In this document: positions 1 through 9,700 of the stretch, in pieces | Layout of the letters: every line of letters starts with the position of its first letter | Numbering within the stretch: position 1 is the stretch's first letter | Assembly: GCF_019236475.1 (NCBI RefSeq) | Contig: NZ_JAFAIX010000006.1 | Coordinates: 124,001 to 188,000, forward strand | DNA: 64,000 nucleotides | Source of the DNA: Chitinophaga sp. | GTDB lineage: Bacteria > Bacteroidota > Bacteroidia > Chitinophagales > Chitinophagaceae | Direction of reading: 5' to 3' | Translations under genes and position numbers: made by a program | The notes under the pieces: model-generated | Told to the model about the DNA's origin: nothing | Databases searched by the model: none | Seen by the model: only the letters and a program-made list of their open reading frames with translations

Positions 1-1
1 T

Positions 2-526
2 TGGGAGGCGCCAGGCGCAGAGTTGCAAGAATTTCTCAGAGGGGCATATGATCATTTTTCTGGTCAGTATCCGAAGTTCCATAAAATGGACCCACTGAGC
101 AAACTAGGATGGCTGGCGGCAGAAGTACTGCTGAAAGACAATCCTGTCCTGCAATTGCCAAAAGAAGCGGTGGGCATGATGTTGTCCAACCGCAGTGCCA
201 GTCTGGATACAGATATTCGCTATTATGCCACCGTAAAGGATATTGCAAGCCCAGCTCTGTTTGTATACACGCTTCCTAATATTGTAATGGGGGAGATATG
301 TATCAGACATGGTTTTAAGGGGGAGAATACATTTTTCGTATCTGAACAGTTCGATACAGCTTTGCTATCGGCTTATCCGACGGAACTTCTGTCCACAACA
401 CCTTTACAGGCTTGCCTGGTAGCATGGGTGGAAGTGATGGAACAGGATTATGAAGTCATCATGGTATTAGTGGAGAGAAATGGACAGCAGCCGCTGGACA
501 AAGAAAGTCTGGATGCAATTCGCTGA
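2..526 (+). CDS. Ketosynthase-like protein (ketoacyl-synt_2 type), 5' partial
   Basis: The reading frame is open from base 2 with no start in view, so the gene begins outside the window. The visible 174 residues resemble the short beta-ketoacyl-synthase N-terminal-like proteins (ketoacyl-synt_2) found in aryl-polyene and flexirubin clusters. The stretch around SPALFVYTLPNIVMGEI matches the family's SP-x-F-x-x-S-x-x-N pattern. No catalytic TACSS-type motif is present, so it is unlikely to condense acyl units and may be a scaffold or partner of the true ketosynthase. It is the first visible gene of an operon and lies 52 bp before the acyl carrier protein. The family assignment comes from pattern recognition and is moderately certain. 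Confidence 0.6.
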   Translation, partial: WEAPGAELQEFLRGAYDHFSGQYPKFHKMDPLSKLGWLAAEVLLKDNPVLQLPKEAVGMMLSNRSASLDTDIRYYATVKDIASPALFVYTLPNIVMGEICIRHGFKGENTFFVSEQFDTALLSAYPTELLSTTPLQACLVAWVEVMEQDYEVIMVLVERNGQQPLDKESLDAIR

Positions 527-578
527 ATGGCTGTCTCCCGAAATACTTAAAAAAGTAAAAAATTAAAATATATAAAAC

Positions 579-845
579 GTGGAAAAGTTGATGTCGGATC
601 TGAAATCGCAGATCGTTGAACAATTGAATTTGCAGGAAGTGAAACCGGAAGATATCGGAAATGATGATCCATTATTCAAAACCGGTCTGGGCCTCGATTC
701 TATCGATGCGCTGGAACTGATCGTTCTGTTGCAGCAGCATTACAACATCCGCATTGCCAACCCTGAACAGGGCCCTGAAATATTCCACTCCATCCGTACG
801 ATGGCAGAATTTATCACCGCTCAACAACAAAAACAGCAGGCATGA
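579..845 (+). CDS. Acyl carrier protein of the aryl-polyene cluster
   Basis: A small acidic protein of 88 residues that carries the growing polyene chain on a phosphopantetheine arm. The attachment motif GLGLDSIDALEL is present, with the modified serine at about residue 41. The GTG at 579 gives the N-terminus MEKLMSDLKSQIVEQL, which fits the usual first helix; an ATG at 591 is the alternative start and would remove four residues. The stop codon overlaps the next gene, the ketosynthase, by 4 bp (ATGA), implying translational coupling. The likely modifying enzyme is the AcpS at 13797-14174 in the same operon. Confidence 0.9.
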   Translation: MEKLMSDLKSQIVEQLNLQEVKPEDIGNDDPLFKTGLGLDSIDALELIVLLQQHYNIRIANPEQGPEIFHSIRTMAEFITAQQQKQQA

Positions 846-2035
846 GTGAAAAGGTGTGGATAGCAGGTGGTGGTGTCATCAGCGGCATAGGCATGAATCT
901 CCAGGAAAACTTGGAGTCGTTCAAGGCTATGCAACCCGGTATGACCGCCATGGAATACCTGCACTCCGTGCATCGTAATACCTTCCCCGTGGCGGAAGTA
1001 AAGGCCGATAATGAACAACTGGCAGATCTGGCGCGTATGCCGGAAAATACCAGTAGAACTGCATTACTCAGCCTGATTGCCGCCAGGGAAGCCTGGAAAT
1101 CTACCGGACTGGCAGATATTTCCCAGTACCGAGTGGGATTGGTATCCGCCAATACTGTGGGAGGTATGGACAAAACGGAAGATTTCTTCAATACCTTCCT
1201 TTCTCATCCACAAGGTGGACGGCTACATCAGGTGGTGAACCATGAATGCGGCGCAGTAACGGAACTCGTAGCAGATGCGATGGGCATTCGTCATCATATC
1301 TCTACTATCAGCACTGCCTGCTCTTCTGCGGCCAATGCATTGATGTATGGCGCAAGACTAATCCGCAACAAAATTGTGGATATCGTTATTGCTGGTGGTA
1401 CTGATTCGCTGACAAGGTTTACCCTCAATGGTTTTAACACGTTGATGATCCTGGATCAGCAGCCATGTCGGCCATTTGATGAAACCCGCACTGGGCTGAA
1501 TTTGGGAGAAGGCGCAGGATATGTGGTCCTTGTTTCGGATTCGCTGTTGGCGCATATTCATCCATGGGCGCGACTCAGCGGTTTCGCCAATGCGAACGAT
1601 GCTTATCACCAGACCGCCTCTTCCCCTGATGGAACAGGTAATTATCTGGCCATGAAGGGTGCGTTGGATATGGCAGGACTGCAACCGCACCATATCGATT
1701 ACATTAACTTGCATGGCACTGGTACACAAAACAATGATGTGTCTGAAGGCATTGCGATCAATCGTTTGTTTGCACCGCATTTTCCTGCGATGAGCTCCAC
1801 GAAATCCTTTACAGGACATACGCTTGGCGCCAGCGGAGGAATTGAAGCCGTTTACTCGGCACTGGCACTCCGGGAAGGAATTATCTACCCGAATGCCCGT
1901 TTCCAGCAGCAGATGAAAGAATTGCCTTTTGCACCGGCAACCACATTTAGTACTGGTAATGACCTGCATCATGTCATGTCCAATTCATTTGGCTTTGGTG
2001 GCAACTGCTCCAGCCTGGTGTTTTCAAAAGAATAA
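842..2035 (+). CDS. Beta-ketoacyl-ACP synthase (FabF/KAS II type), catalytic
   Basis: This 397-residue condensing enzyme extends the acyl chain by decarboxylative condensation with malonyl-ACP. The catalytic triad is visible: the nucleophilic cysteine in STACSSAANAL near residue 160, a histidine in NLHGTGTQNND near 291, and a second histidine in SFTGHTLGASGG near 326. The C-terminal SNSFGFGGNCSSLVF is the usual Gly-rich end of the fold. Length is normal for FabF. It overlaps the ACP gene by 4 bp and is followed 9 bp later by a second ketosynthase lacking these residues. The two probably form a heterodimer, as in aryl-polyene and type II polyketide systems. Confidence 0.92.
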   Translation: MSEKVWIAGGGVISGIGMNLQENLESFKAMQPGMTAMEYLHSVHRNTFPVAEVKADNEQLADLARMPENTSRTALLSLIAAREAWKSTGLADISQYRVGLVSANTVGGMDKTEDFFNTFLSHPQGGRLHQVVNHECGAVTELVADAMGIRHHISTISTACSSAANALMYGARLIRNKIVDIVIAGGTDSLTRFTLNGFNTLMILDQQPCRPFDETRTGLNLGEGAGYVVLVSDSLLAHIHPWARLSGFANANDAYHQTASSPDGTGNYLAMKGALDMAGLQPHHIDYINLHGTGTQNNDVSEGIAINRLFAPHFPAMSSTKSFTGHTLGASGGIEAVYSALALREGIIYPNARFQQQMKELPFAPATTFSTGNDLHHVMSNSFGFGGNCSSLVFSKE

Positions 2036-2044
2036 CTGCATTAC

Positions 2045-3109
2045 ATGAACATCTATATAAACGGCACCGGTTGTATTTCTCCGCAGGAAACTGCGCAGAT
2101 AGGCCCTTTGTTTGCAACACTGAGGGAGTATGACCAGGTGCGCCTCTCCACCGTTGATCCTGACTATAAGCAATGGATAGACCTGAAGCAAATACGTAGG
2201 ATGAGTCGCGTGGTGAAAATGGGTGTTGGCGCTGCCAACCTCAGTATAGAGGAAGCTGGCATCACCCTGCCAGACGCTATTATCACCGGTACTGCCTATG
2301 GCTGCCTCGATGATACCGGCGTATTCCTCAATAAACTCGTTTCGCAGCAGGAAGAAATGTTGACGCCTACTGCGTTTATTCAATCTACGCACAATACGGT
2401 GGGCGGGCAGATTGCGCTGTTGATGGGCTGTAACGCCTACAACAACACCTTTGTACATCGTGGGTTTTCCTTTGAACACTCACTCCTGGATGCGATGATG
2501 ATCCTGGAGGAAGGTACTGCGAAACATGTGCTAGCAGGCGGGTTGGATGAAATTACTAATTACAGTCACCAGATTCTTTCCCGTTTCGGGATTTATAAAA
2601 AAACGCCTGTTAAAACAATGGCGCTGCTGAATAGTCCCGATGCTGGTACGATTGCCGGAGAAGGTGCTGCGTTTTTTACCTTGAGTACGGAAAAAGGCGC
2701 GCATGCAGCAGCAGAATTAGTAGGATTGCATACCATCTACAAACCATTGTGGGAAGGAGAAGTGATCGGGGAAATTGTGAAATTCTTGGAAGACCATGAT
2801 TGCACGTTGGGAGATATTGACCTGTTGGTAACAGGTCGTAATGGTGATATTGATCAGGATGAGATGTATGAAGAAGTAGCGGCAGCGCTGTTTCCAGAGC
2901 ATCCCGAAGCCTGCTTCAAACATCTGTGCGGAGAATATCCTACTGCCATGGCGTTCGGAACCTGGATGGCCAATAGAATGATAGCGGAGCAGGATGTACC
3001 TGCTGCGGCGATGTTTTATGGTCAGCCACCGGCAAAATTGAAAAACGTTTTAATTTATAATCATCATCAAGGAACGCATCATTCCATGATATTACTGCGT
3101 GCATGTTAA
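2045..3109 (+). CDS. Ketosynthase-like chain-length-factor protein (inactive KS)
   Basis: This 354-residue protein has the thiolase-like fold of ketosynthases, but the active site is gone. Where the partner has TACSSAANAL this protein reads VHRGFSFEHSLLDA, with no cysteine. The region equivalent to SFTGHTLGASGG reads FKHLCGEYPTAMAFG, with the histidine not in register. This is the pattern of chain-length factors, which pair with the active enzyme and shape the acyl tunnel. It is preceded by the active ketosynthase and overlaps the next gene by 7 bp. The protein is shorter than a full FabF. The functional role is inferred from related clusters. Confidence 0.8.
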   Translation: MNIYINGTGCISPQETAQIGPLFATLREYDQVRLSTVDPDYKQWIDLKQIRRMSRVVKMGVGAANLSIEEAGITLPDAIITGTAYGCLDDTGVFLNKLVSQQEEMLTPTAFIQSTHNTVGGQIALLMGCNAYNNTFVHRGFSFEHSLLDAMMILEEGTAKHVLAGGLDEITNYSHQILSRFGIYKKTPVKTMALLNSPDAGTIAGEGAAFFTLSTEKGAHAAAELVGLHTIYKPLWEGEVIGEIVKFLEDHDCTLGDIDLLVTGRNGDIDQDEMYEEVAAALFPEHPEACFKHLCGEYPTAMAFGTWMANRMIAEQDVPAAAMFYGQPPAKLKNVLIYNHHQGTHHSMILLRAC

Positions 3110-3882
3110 CACATCGGAATACATACTTGGTGCTGGCTTTGCTGCTCGTGATCTGGCTTACAGCCAGATTTTTTCTGCAGATGGATATTTCCGCCTGGTG
3201 GTTAGTATTGATTCCGTTGATTTATATTCCCCTTTGCGTATGGGGTGCGATTAAGGTACAGGCAAATTTTTTTCTCCCTTCTTTATCGCAGGCAAACACG
3301 CAGGAAAAAGTGGTAGCGTTATCTTTTGATGATGGACCGTTGCCGGAGTTTACACCGGTAATACTGGATATTCTGAAAGAAGAAGAGGTGAAGGCCGGCT
3401 TCTTTTGCATTGGTAAAAATATCCCTGAGAATGAAGACTTACTGGAACGCATACACGCAGAAGGACATGTAATCGGGAATCATTCTTGGAGTCATGATTT
3501 CTGGTTCGATTTGTATAGTCGCAGGAGAATGATGATAGACATGGATACCATGGAAGATCAGATGCTGAATGTACTGGATCTGAAGCCCAGGATGTTCCGT
3601 CCGCCATATGGGGTTACCAATCCTAATCTGGCGACCGCCATAAAGCTCCAGAAAGTGAAATCCATTGGTTGGAGTATTCGCTCGATGGATACAGTAGCCA
3701 AAGATGAAGAAAAGTTATTGCAGCATATTCTGTCGCAGTTGCATCCGGGGGCGATTATCCTCTTGCATGATACCTGCAAGATTACGGCAGACATTTTGCC
3801 AAGACTGATCGCAGGTATCCGCGAAAGAGGATACAGATTTGATCGAATTGATAAATTATTAAATATATCCGCTTATGCGTAA
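3103..3882 (+). CDS. Membrane-anchored polysaccharide deacetylase (NodB/CE4 family)
   Basis: A 259-residue protein with two hydrophobic segments at the N-terminus (about residues 5-50) and a NodB homology domain over about residues 68-250. The five CE4 motifs are recognisable: FDDGP with the catalytic base, HSWSH with metal-binding histidines, RPPYG, an SIGWSI segment, and LLHD near the end. Such enzymes remove N-acetyl groups from sugars in a metal-dependent way. The gene overlaps its neighbours on both sides (7 and 8 bp), so it is firmly part of the pigment operon, although a deacetylase is not an obvious step in aryl-polyene synthesis. It may act on a sugar added by the GT2 protein at 5483-6694, which is inference. 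Confidence 0.88.
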   Translation: MLTHRNTYLVLALLLVIWLTARFFLQMDISAWWLVLIPLIYIPLCVWGAIKVQANFFLPSLSQANTQEKVVALSFDDGPLPEFTPVILDILKEEEVKAGFFCIGKNIPENEDLLERIHAEGHVIGNHSWSHDFWFDLYSRRRMMIDMDTMEDQMLNVLDLKPRMFRPPYGVTNPNLATAIKLQKVKSIGWSIRSMDTVAKDEEKLLQHILSQLHPGAIILLHDTCKITADILPRLIAGIRERGYRFDRIDKLLNISAYA

Positions 3883-4507
3883 ATGGTTGTTACTGGTAAT
3901 GTGTGGATTGTTTTCATTGCAGATGCAGGCACAGACAGGCTTCAAACCTGTTACAGACCTGGCTCCGCTGAAACAACAGTTTGCAAAAGCTGCCCAGAAT
4001 ACACAGAGTATCCAGTGTGATTTTGTGCAAGAGAAGAATTTAAGTATGCTTTCCGATAAGATTACTTCCAAAGGAAAGTTCTGGTTCAAAAAGGATAATA
4101 AAGTGAGAATGGAGTATACACAGCCATCTTACTACCTACTGGTTATCAATGGGAAAGAGATTAAAATCAAAGATGCCCAGAAGGAAAATAAAGTTTCCGG
4201 AAAAGCCAACAAACTCTTTGACCAGATTAATAAAATCACCGTGGATTGCGTGCGTGGAACTGTATTAGATAATGCAGACTTCAGCACAAAAGCATTTGAG
4301 AATCCACAGTTTTACAAACTGGAAATGGTGCCTGCTAATAAGGCATTGAAAGAATACTTTAGCAAAATCACCCTGCTGGTGGACAAACAGGATTATTCTG
4401 TTTCCAAAATCACTATGGATGAACAATCCGGCGATGATACCACCATTAGTTTTCTGCATAAACAACTGAATGCAAATATTCCGGATGCGTTATTTTCTGC
4501 TAAATAG
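3875..4507 (+). CDS. LolA-like outer-membrane lipoprotein carrier protein
   Basis: A 210-residue periplasmic protein with a cleavable signal peptide (MRKWLLLVMCGLFSLQMQAQ). The body has the LolA/LppX beta-barrel signature: SIQCDFVQEKNLSMLSDKI followed by a KGKFWFKKDNKVRMEYTQPS strand pair. Members bind acyl chains and carry lipoproteins or lipids between membranes. In aryl-polyene clusters a dedicated LolA homologue accompanies the MMPL exporter and is thought to help move the polyene lipid to the outer membrane. The start overlaps the deacetylase gene by 8 bp and the end overlaps the next lipoprotein gene by 23 bp. Confidence 0.83.
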   Translation: MRKWLLLVMCGLFSLQMQAQTGFKPVTDLAPLKQQFAKAAQNTQSIQCDFVQEKNLSMLSDKITSKGKFWFKKDNKVRMEYTQPSYYLLVINGKEIKIKDAQKENKVSGKANKLFDQINKITVDCVRGTVLDNADFSTKAFENPQFYKLEMVPANKALKEYFSKITLLVDKQDYSVSKITMDEQSGDDTTISFLHKQLNANIPDALFSAK

Positions 4508-5114
4508 TTTGATAGTTTTGACGTTCGCCTTCGGCGGATGCCGGTCTGTCTATAAGGGTCTTCGCGCTGAGGAGCATGGTGATGTGAACTGTATCCGAAA
4601 ATTTGCACCACAGTTCAGTAATACTTTATACAGCACGCAGGTGAATGTCATGAAGCACCATCTCAGCGGACTGGTATTCCTGAAAATGATGCCAGACAGC
4701 TCTTTGCGAATGGTGTTTGCGAATGAAATGGGATTCAAATTTTTTGATTTTGAATATGATAAAGACGGCCATTTCACCAAGCATTTCATCATCCCTAAAA
4801 TGGATAAGAAAGCGGTGGTGAAAACACTGAGCCAGGATTTTGCCTTGGTACTCATGCGGCCAGACCTTTCCAAAGCCCATGTAGCAAAGGATGATAGCAG
4901 TCGCTATATAGTAGTGCCTACTGAAAAAGGGAATAATTACTATATAACGGATAACGATTGTACGCAGTTATTACGGATAGAGAAATCATCGGAGCGGAAA
5001 CCGGTAGTACGGATCACCATGGATCATTATACCAACGGTGTACCTGATAGTATTTATATCAAACATCTCAATTTTAAATTTAATATCTCCCTGCAAAGGG
5101 TGGAAAAAAAATAA
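4485..5114 (+). CDS. Outer-membrane lipoprotein of the aryl-polyene cluster, unknown fold
   Basis: A 209-residue lipoprotein. The start at 4485 (MRYFLLNSLIVLTFAFGGC) gives a good signal peptide and lipobox FGGC; an upstream ATG at 4470 would add only five residues. The mature part (VMKHHLSGLVFLKMMPDSSLRMVFANEMGFKFFDFEY) resembles LolB-like or DUF3261-like barrels, although I do not recognise a named family with certainty. Its position directly after the LolA homologue, which it overlaps by 23 bp, and before the exporter suggests it is the outer-membrane acceptor in lipid delivery. That role is inference from gene order. Confidence 0.7.
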   Translation: MRYFLLNSLIVLTFAFGGCRSVYKGLRAEEHGDVNCIRKFAPQFSNTLYSTQVNVMKHHLSGLVFLKMMPDSSLRMVFANEMGFKFFDFEYDKDGHFTKHFIIPKMDKKAVVKTLSQDFALVLMRPDLSKAHVAKDDSSRYIVVPTEKGNNYYITDNDCTQLLRIEKSSERKPVVRITMDHYTNGVPDSIYIKHLNFKFNISLQRVEKK

Positions 5115-5118
5115 ACAC

Positions 5119-5478
5119 ATGTTAGCTGGCAGCTTTTATACCATTACAGAACAGAAACAGGAACCAGGACAGGTAAATGCAACCATTGCGTTGAATGTGG
5201 CGCATCCGATTTTCGGAGGGCACTTTCCGGAGCAGCCTGTGGTACCTGGCGTATGCATGATGCAGACCATCACTGAATTTCTGGCTGCTGCCACCAACCG
5301 CAAGGTGGCCTTGCAGAAAGCAAATCAGATGAAATTCATGAATATGATTGATCCGCGTCAGACGCCGCTGGTAGATGTACAGGTACAGTATAAAGAAGAA
5401 GAAACCGGACTGAAGGTGACAGCTATCCTGAAGCGGGAAGACAAAACTTTCATGAAGTTCCAGGGACTGTTTAAATAA
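5119..5478 (+). CDS. 3-hydroxyacyl-ACP dehydratase (FabZ-like hotdog)
   Basis: The ATG at 5119 gives a 119-residue single hotdog domain, 4 bp after the preceding stop. The open frame continues upstream to 5038, but the extra residues do not fit the family. The motif HPIFGGHFPEQPVVPGV is the active-site loop of FabZ/FabA dehydratases, with the catalytic histidine in GHFP. The enzyme would remove water from 3-hydroxyacyl-ACP, and repeated use without enoyl reduction yields the conjugated polyene. No ketoreductase is visible in the window, so that gene may lie upstream or elsewhere. Confidence 0.85.
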   Translation: MLAGSFYTITEQKQEPGQVNATIALNVAHPIFGGHFPEQPVVPGVCMMQTITEFLAAATNRKVALQKANQMKFMNMIDPRQTPLVDVQVQYKEEETGLKVTAILKREDKTFMKFQGLFK

Positions 5479-5482
5479 TTGC

Positions 5483-6694
5483 ATGTCTGTTTCGCCAACA
5501 CATAACGAACTATTTGAACAGCACAGGGTAGCCGTGCTGATTCCTACTTACAACAATGCCACCACACTGGCTGCTGTATTGGAGGATGCGCTGAGCTATA
5601 CCCATCACGTCATCGTGGTCAACGATGGCGCCACTGATAATACCCATGAGATTTTAGCGGCTAATCCACTGATACAATTGGTATCGTATAGCCCTAACCG
5701 TGGGAAGGGAATTGCCTTGCGGAGGGGCTTCAGCTATGCAAAAGAGCAAGGGTATGATTATGTGATTACCATGGATGCAGATGGTCAACATTTTGCGTCT
5801 GATCTTCCAATACTGCTGAATAAAATAACGGAAGATCCCAATGCCCTCGTGATAGGCGCCCGCAATCTGCAACAGGAGAATATGCCGGGCAAAAATACTT
5901 TTGCCAATAAGTTCTCCAACTTCTGGTTTTATGTGGAAACGGGTCTGAAAGGGCCGGATACACAGTCTGGTTACCGGTTGTATCCACTGCACCGAATGGG
6001 GAATACCCGTTACTGGTGTACCAAATATGAGTTTGAAATAGAAGTATTGGTACGGAGTGCCTGGAAGGGAATAAAGATCGATTGGGCGCCTGTGCAGGTA
6101 TATTACCCGCCGGCAGAAGAACGTGTCTCCCATTTCCGTCCTTTCCGCGATTTCTCCCGTATCAGTGTGCTCAATACCGTATTGGTTTTCATCACCCTTA
6201 TTTATATTAAGCCCAGGGATGTTATCCGTTATCTCTCCAAATGGGATAACTGGAAAAAGATGTGGAGAGATGAAGTGCTAAATCCAACAGAGAGTAATGC
6301 TAAGAAGGCTGCTGCTATTGGGTTTGGGGTGTTCATGGGCATAATTCCTATCTGGGGATTCCAGTTGCTGGTAGCGATATTGCTATCTATTAAATTCAAG
6401 CTGAACAAAGCTTTAGTGGTACTGGCTGCACATGTTAGTACGCCGCCACTAACCATTGGCGTGTTATATGCCAGTTTCGTTACCGGTGAACTATTTATGG
6501 GGCAAAAGTCCAGGGACCTGATCTTTATGGGGCAGACACTGGATACCATCAAGCATACCATCAAAGCAAATTTCCTGCAATATGTGCTGGGGGCTTGCTC
6601 CCTCGCAGTAACGGCAGGCATAGTGGCATGGCTGGTCAGCTTTGCCTTACTTTCCGTATTCCGGAAAAATAAACAACTTCAAAACGCACAGTAA
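5483..6694 (+). CDS. GT2 glycosyltransferase fused to a DUF2062 membrane domain
   Basis: A 403-residue two-part protein. Residues about 12-240 form a GT-A fold of family 2: VAVLIPTYNNATTLAAVL opens it, VVNDGATDNT follows, and the metal-binding motif is in MDADGQH. A hydrophobic stretch near residue 235 and a C-terminal DUF2062 domain (about 265-390, GVFMGIIPIWGFQLLVAILL) put it in the inner membrane. Family 2 enzymes of this subtype often use polyprenyl-phosphate or lipid acceptors. Its place between the dehydratase and the exporter suggests it decorates the aryl polyene or its lipid anchor. The start ATG at 5483 lies 4 bp after the dehydratase stop. Confidence 0.87.
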   Translation: MSVSPTHNELFEQHRVAVLIPTYNNATTLAAVLEDALSYTHHVIVVNDGATDNTHEILAANPLIQLVSYSPNRGKGIALRRGFSYAKEQGYDYVITMDADGQHFASDLPILLNKITEDPNALVIGARNLQQENMPGKNTFANKFSNFWFYVETGLKGPDTQSGYRLYPLHRMGNTRYWCTKYEFEIEVLVRSAWKGIKIDWAPVQVYYPPAEERVSHFRPFRDFSRISVLNTVLVFITLIYIKPRDVIRYLSKWDNWKKMWRDEVLNPTESNAKKAAAIGFGVFMGIIPIWGFQLLVAILLSIKFKLNKALVVLAAHVSTPPLTIGVLYASFVTGELFMGQKSRDLIFMGQTLDTIKHTIKANFLQYVLGACSLAVTAGIVAWLVSFALLSVFRKNKQLQNAQ

Positions 6695-6702
6695 CAATAA
6701 AA

Positions 6703-9700
6703 ATGGCAAGTATCTTCGTTGCAATCTATAATTTCTTTGAACGCCATAAAGTATGGCTATGGACTACTACGATCCTTAGCTTTCTTTTGGTAGGATTTCT
6801 TGCTTCGAAGGTGAAACTGGAAGAAGATATTACTAAAATTCTTCCCCAGGATAAAAAGCTGGATAAACTTCAACAGGTTTTCCAAGACTCCAAATTTGCC
6901 GATAAACTCATTGTTACCATATCGCAGAAAGACACGTCCGCGGCGCCCATGCCCGACAGTCTGACTGCCTACGCTGCCGCATTTACAGAACAGGCAGGAG
7001 CGCGCTTGTCTCCCTATATCAAAACTATCCAGGGACAAGTAGAAGATGCAACGGTCATGAACCTAATGCACCTGATACAATCCAACCTTCCCATTTTCCT
7101 GGAAGAAAAAGATTATAGCAGAATTGATCAGTTGATACAGCCTGATACGCTGCAGCACTCTTTGCAATATGACTACAATACGCTGATATCCCCTGCAGGA
7201 CTGGTGTTGAAGAAAATGATACAGGCAGACCCCGTAGGTATTTCCTGGATTGGCGTGAAGAAATTACAGCAGTTGCAAGCAGATGATCAGTTTGAATTAT
7301 ATGATAATTATGTGATGACGAAAGACCATCGTCATCTGATGATATTTATTACGCCTGCCAATCCGCCTACAGCTACGAAGATTAATGCCAAAATGCTGGC
7401 GGCACTGGATCAGTTGCAGGATAGTTTGCGGACGCAGTATCCACAAGTGAATGCCTCTTACTTTGGTGGAACCGCTGTGAGCGTGGGCAACGCGTCCCAG
7501 TTGCGCATGGATACCATGCTGACACAGGGAGTAACTGCTTTGTTACTGGTGGCGCTGATTGCATTATTCTTCCGCAAAAAGAGGGCGCCAGTATTGGTAA
7601 TGCTGCCGGTAATTTTCGGCGCGCTATTCTCACTGGCATGGGTATACGTATTTAAGGGACATATTTCCGTAATCGCGTTGGGAGCGGGTTCTGTCATATT
7701 AGGGATTGCAGTGAACTATTCCTTACATGTGTTCAATCACTTCCGCCATACGCCTGATATCAGGGAGGTAATCAGCGATTTGGCCATGCCAATGACACTG
7801 GGAAGTTTTACAACGGTAGGCGGTTTCCTCTGCCTGCAATTTGTAAAATCGCCCATGCTCCATGACGTAGGATTGTTTGCCGCGATGAGTCTGGTGGGGG
7901 CGGCATTGTTCTCTTTGATCTTCTTGCCCCATTGGATGGTAATCGGCCATCAACCAGCGGCAACGCAGGAACATGAGCACCACGACAACTGGCTGGACCG
8001 CCTGTCCGGTTATAAGCCGGAGAAAAACAAATGGCTAGTGGGTGGCATCTTCCTACTAACGATCTTTTTCTTCTTTACAGCCAATAAGGTAAGCTTCGAA
8101 AATGACATGATGCGGATGAATTATATGTCGCAGGAATTGCAGGCGGCAGAAGCGCATCTGAATAATGTCAATGCCTATGTAGCGCAGTCGGTTTACGTAG
8201 TGACCGATGGAGATAATATGGAATCAGCCCTGGAACATACGGAACAAATGATGCCGCTCATTCATGAGCTGCAACAGAAAGGGGCCGTAAAGAAAGTGGC
8301 CGGCGTACAATCCTTATTGTTGTCAGATAAAGAACAGCAGCAGCGCATTGCCCGCTGGAATGCTTACTGGACGCCAGCAAAAAAACAGCAGGTACTGGCG
8401 TATCTCCGTTCGCACGGACAGGCCATCGGCTTTAGTGCAAAAGCATTCGATGCTTTTGAATCCATGCTGAATGAAAATTACCAGGTGCTGAACCCTGAAG
8501 ATATTGATATCCTGAAAAGCGGTTCCCTCGGCGATTACATCATGCAGCGCAAAGGAACCGTGTCTCTCGTAACATTACTGAAAGTCGATCCAGCACAGAA
8601 AAATGCAGTGTATGCCGCGCTGGATAATCATCCGCATACAACAGTATTGGACAAGCAATATGCCGCCAACAGGCTGGTAGATGTTATCCGCGATGAGTTC
8701 AATAGCATTGCCTGGATGACCTCTTTGCTGGTGTTTGCAGCATTATTACTGTCTTATGGCCGAATAGAACTAGCGTTGATCACCTTTATCCCGATGGCTA
8801 TCAGTTGGATTTGGATATTGGGGATCATGGGATTGTTTGGTATCAAATTTAATATCGTTAATATCATCCTCTCTACCTTCATCTTCGGTCTGGGAGACGA
8901 TTACAGCATATTCATGATGGATGGCTTGATGCAGGAATATAAAACAGGAAAGAAAACAATTTCCTCTTTTAAATCCTCTATCATCCTGTCGGCCATTACT
9001 ACCATATTGGGATTGGGTGTGCTTATCTTCGCGAAACATCCTTCCTTGAAATCCATTGCTATCATATCTATCATTGGTATTAGTACGGTGGTGTTGATTT
9101 CGCAGGTAATGATACCGGTGCTTTTCAACTGGTTGATCACCAACCGTACCCGCAAGGGCTATGCACCATGGACCTTGAAAGGCTGGGTACTGTCGGTATT
9201 TTCATTCACTTACTTCACCTTGGGATGTTTGATCATGACGGTAGTAGGTTGGATACTGATTAAGCTGAACCCATTCAATAAGGAGAAAGGTAAATACCTG
9301 TATCATTGGATACTGTCGAAATATACCCGTTCTGTCATTTACATCATGGGTAATGTAAAGAAACGCATTATCAATCCGTTGAATGAAAACCTGGACAAAC
9401 CAGCAGTTATCATTAGTAATCATCAATCGTTTTTGGATATTTTGGTCTCTACCATGATTAATCCGAAAGTAATTTTGCTGACGAACCAATGGGTATGGAG
9501 ATCCCCGGTTTTTGGCGCCGTAGTGCGACTGGCAGACTATTACCCGGTGGCAGATGGTGCAGAAGGAGCGATTGAGAAATTGAGAGCACGCGTAAAAGAA
9601 GGATATTCCATTATGGTATATCCGGAAGGTACCCGTTCTCCGGATACTAATATTAAGCGTTTCCACAAGGGCGCGTTTTACATAGCGCAAGAATTGGGAC

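Noticed and set aside
3040..3062. AAAACGTTTTAA resembling the LacI-type operator
   Set aside because: It lies inside the coding sequence of the second ketosynthase and lacks the GCTA and TAC flanks of the other sites.
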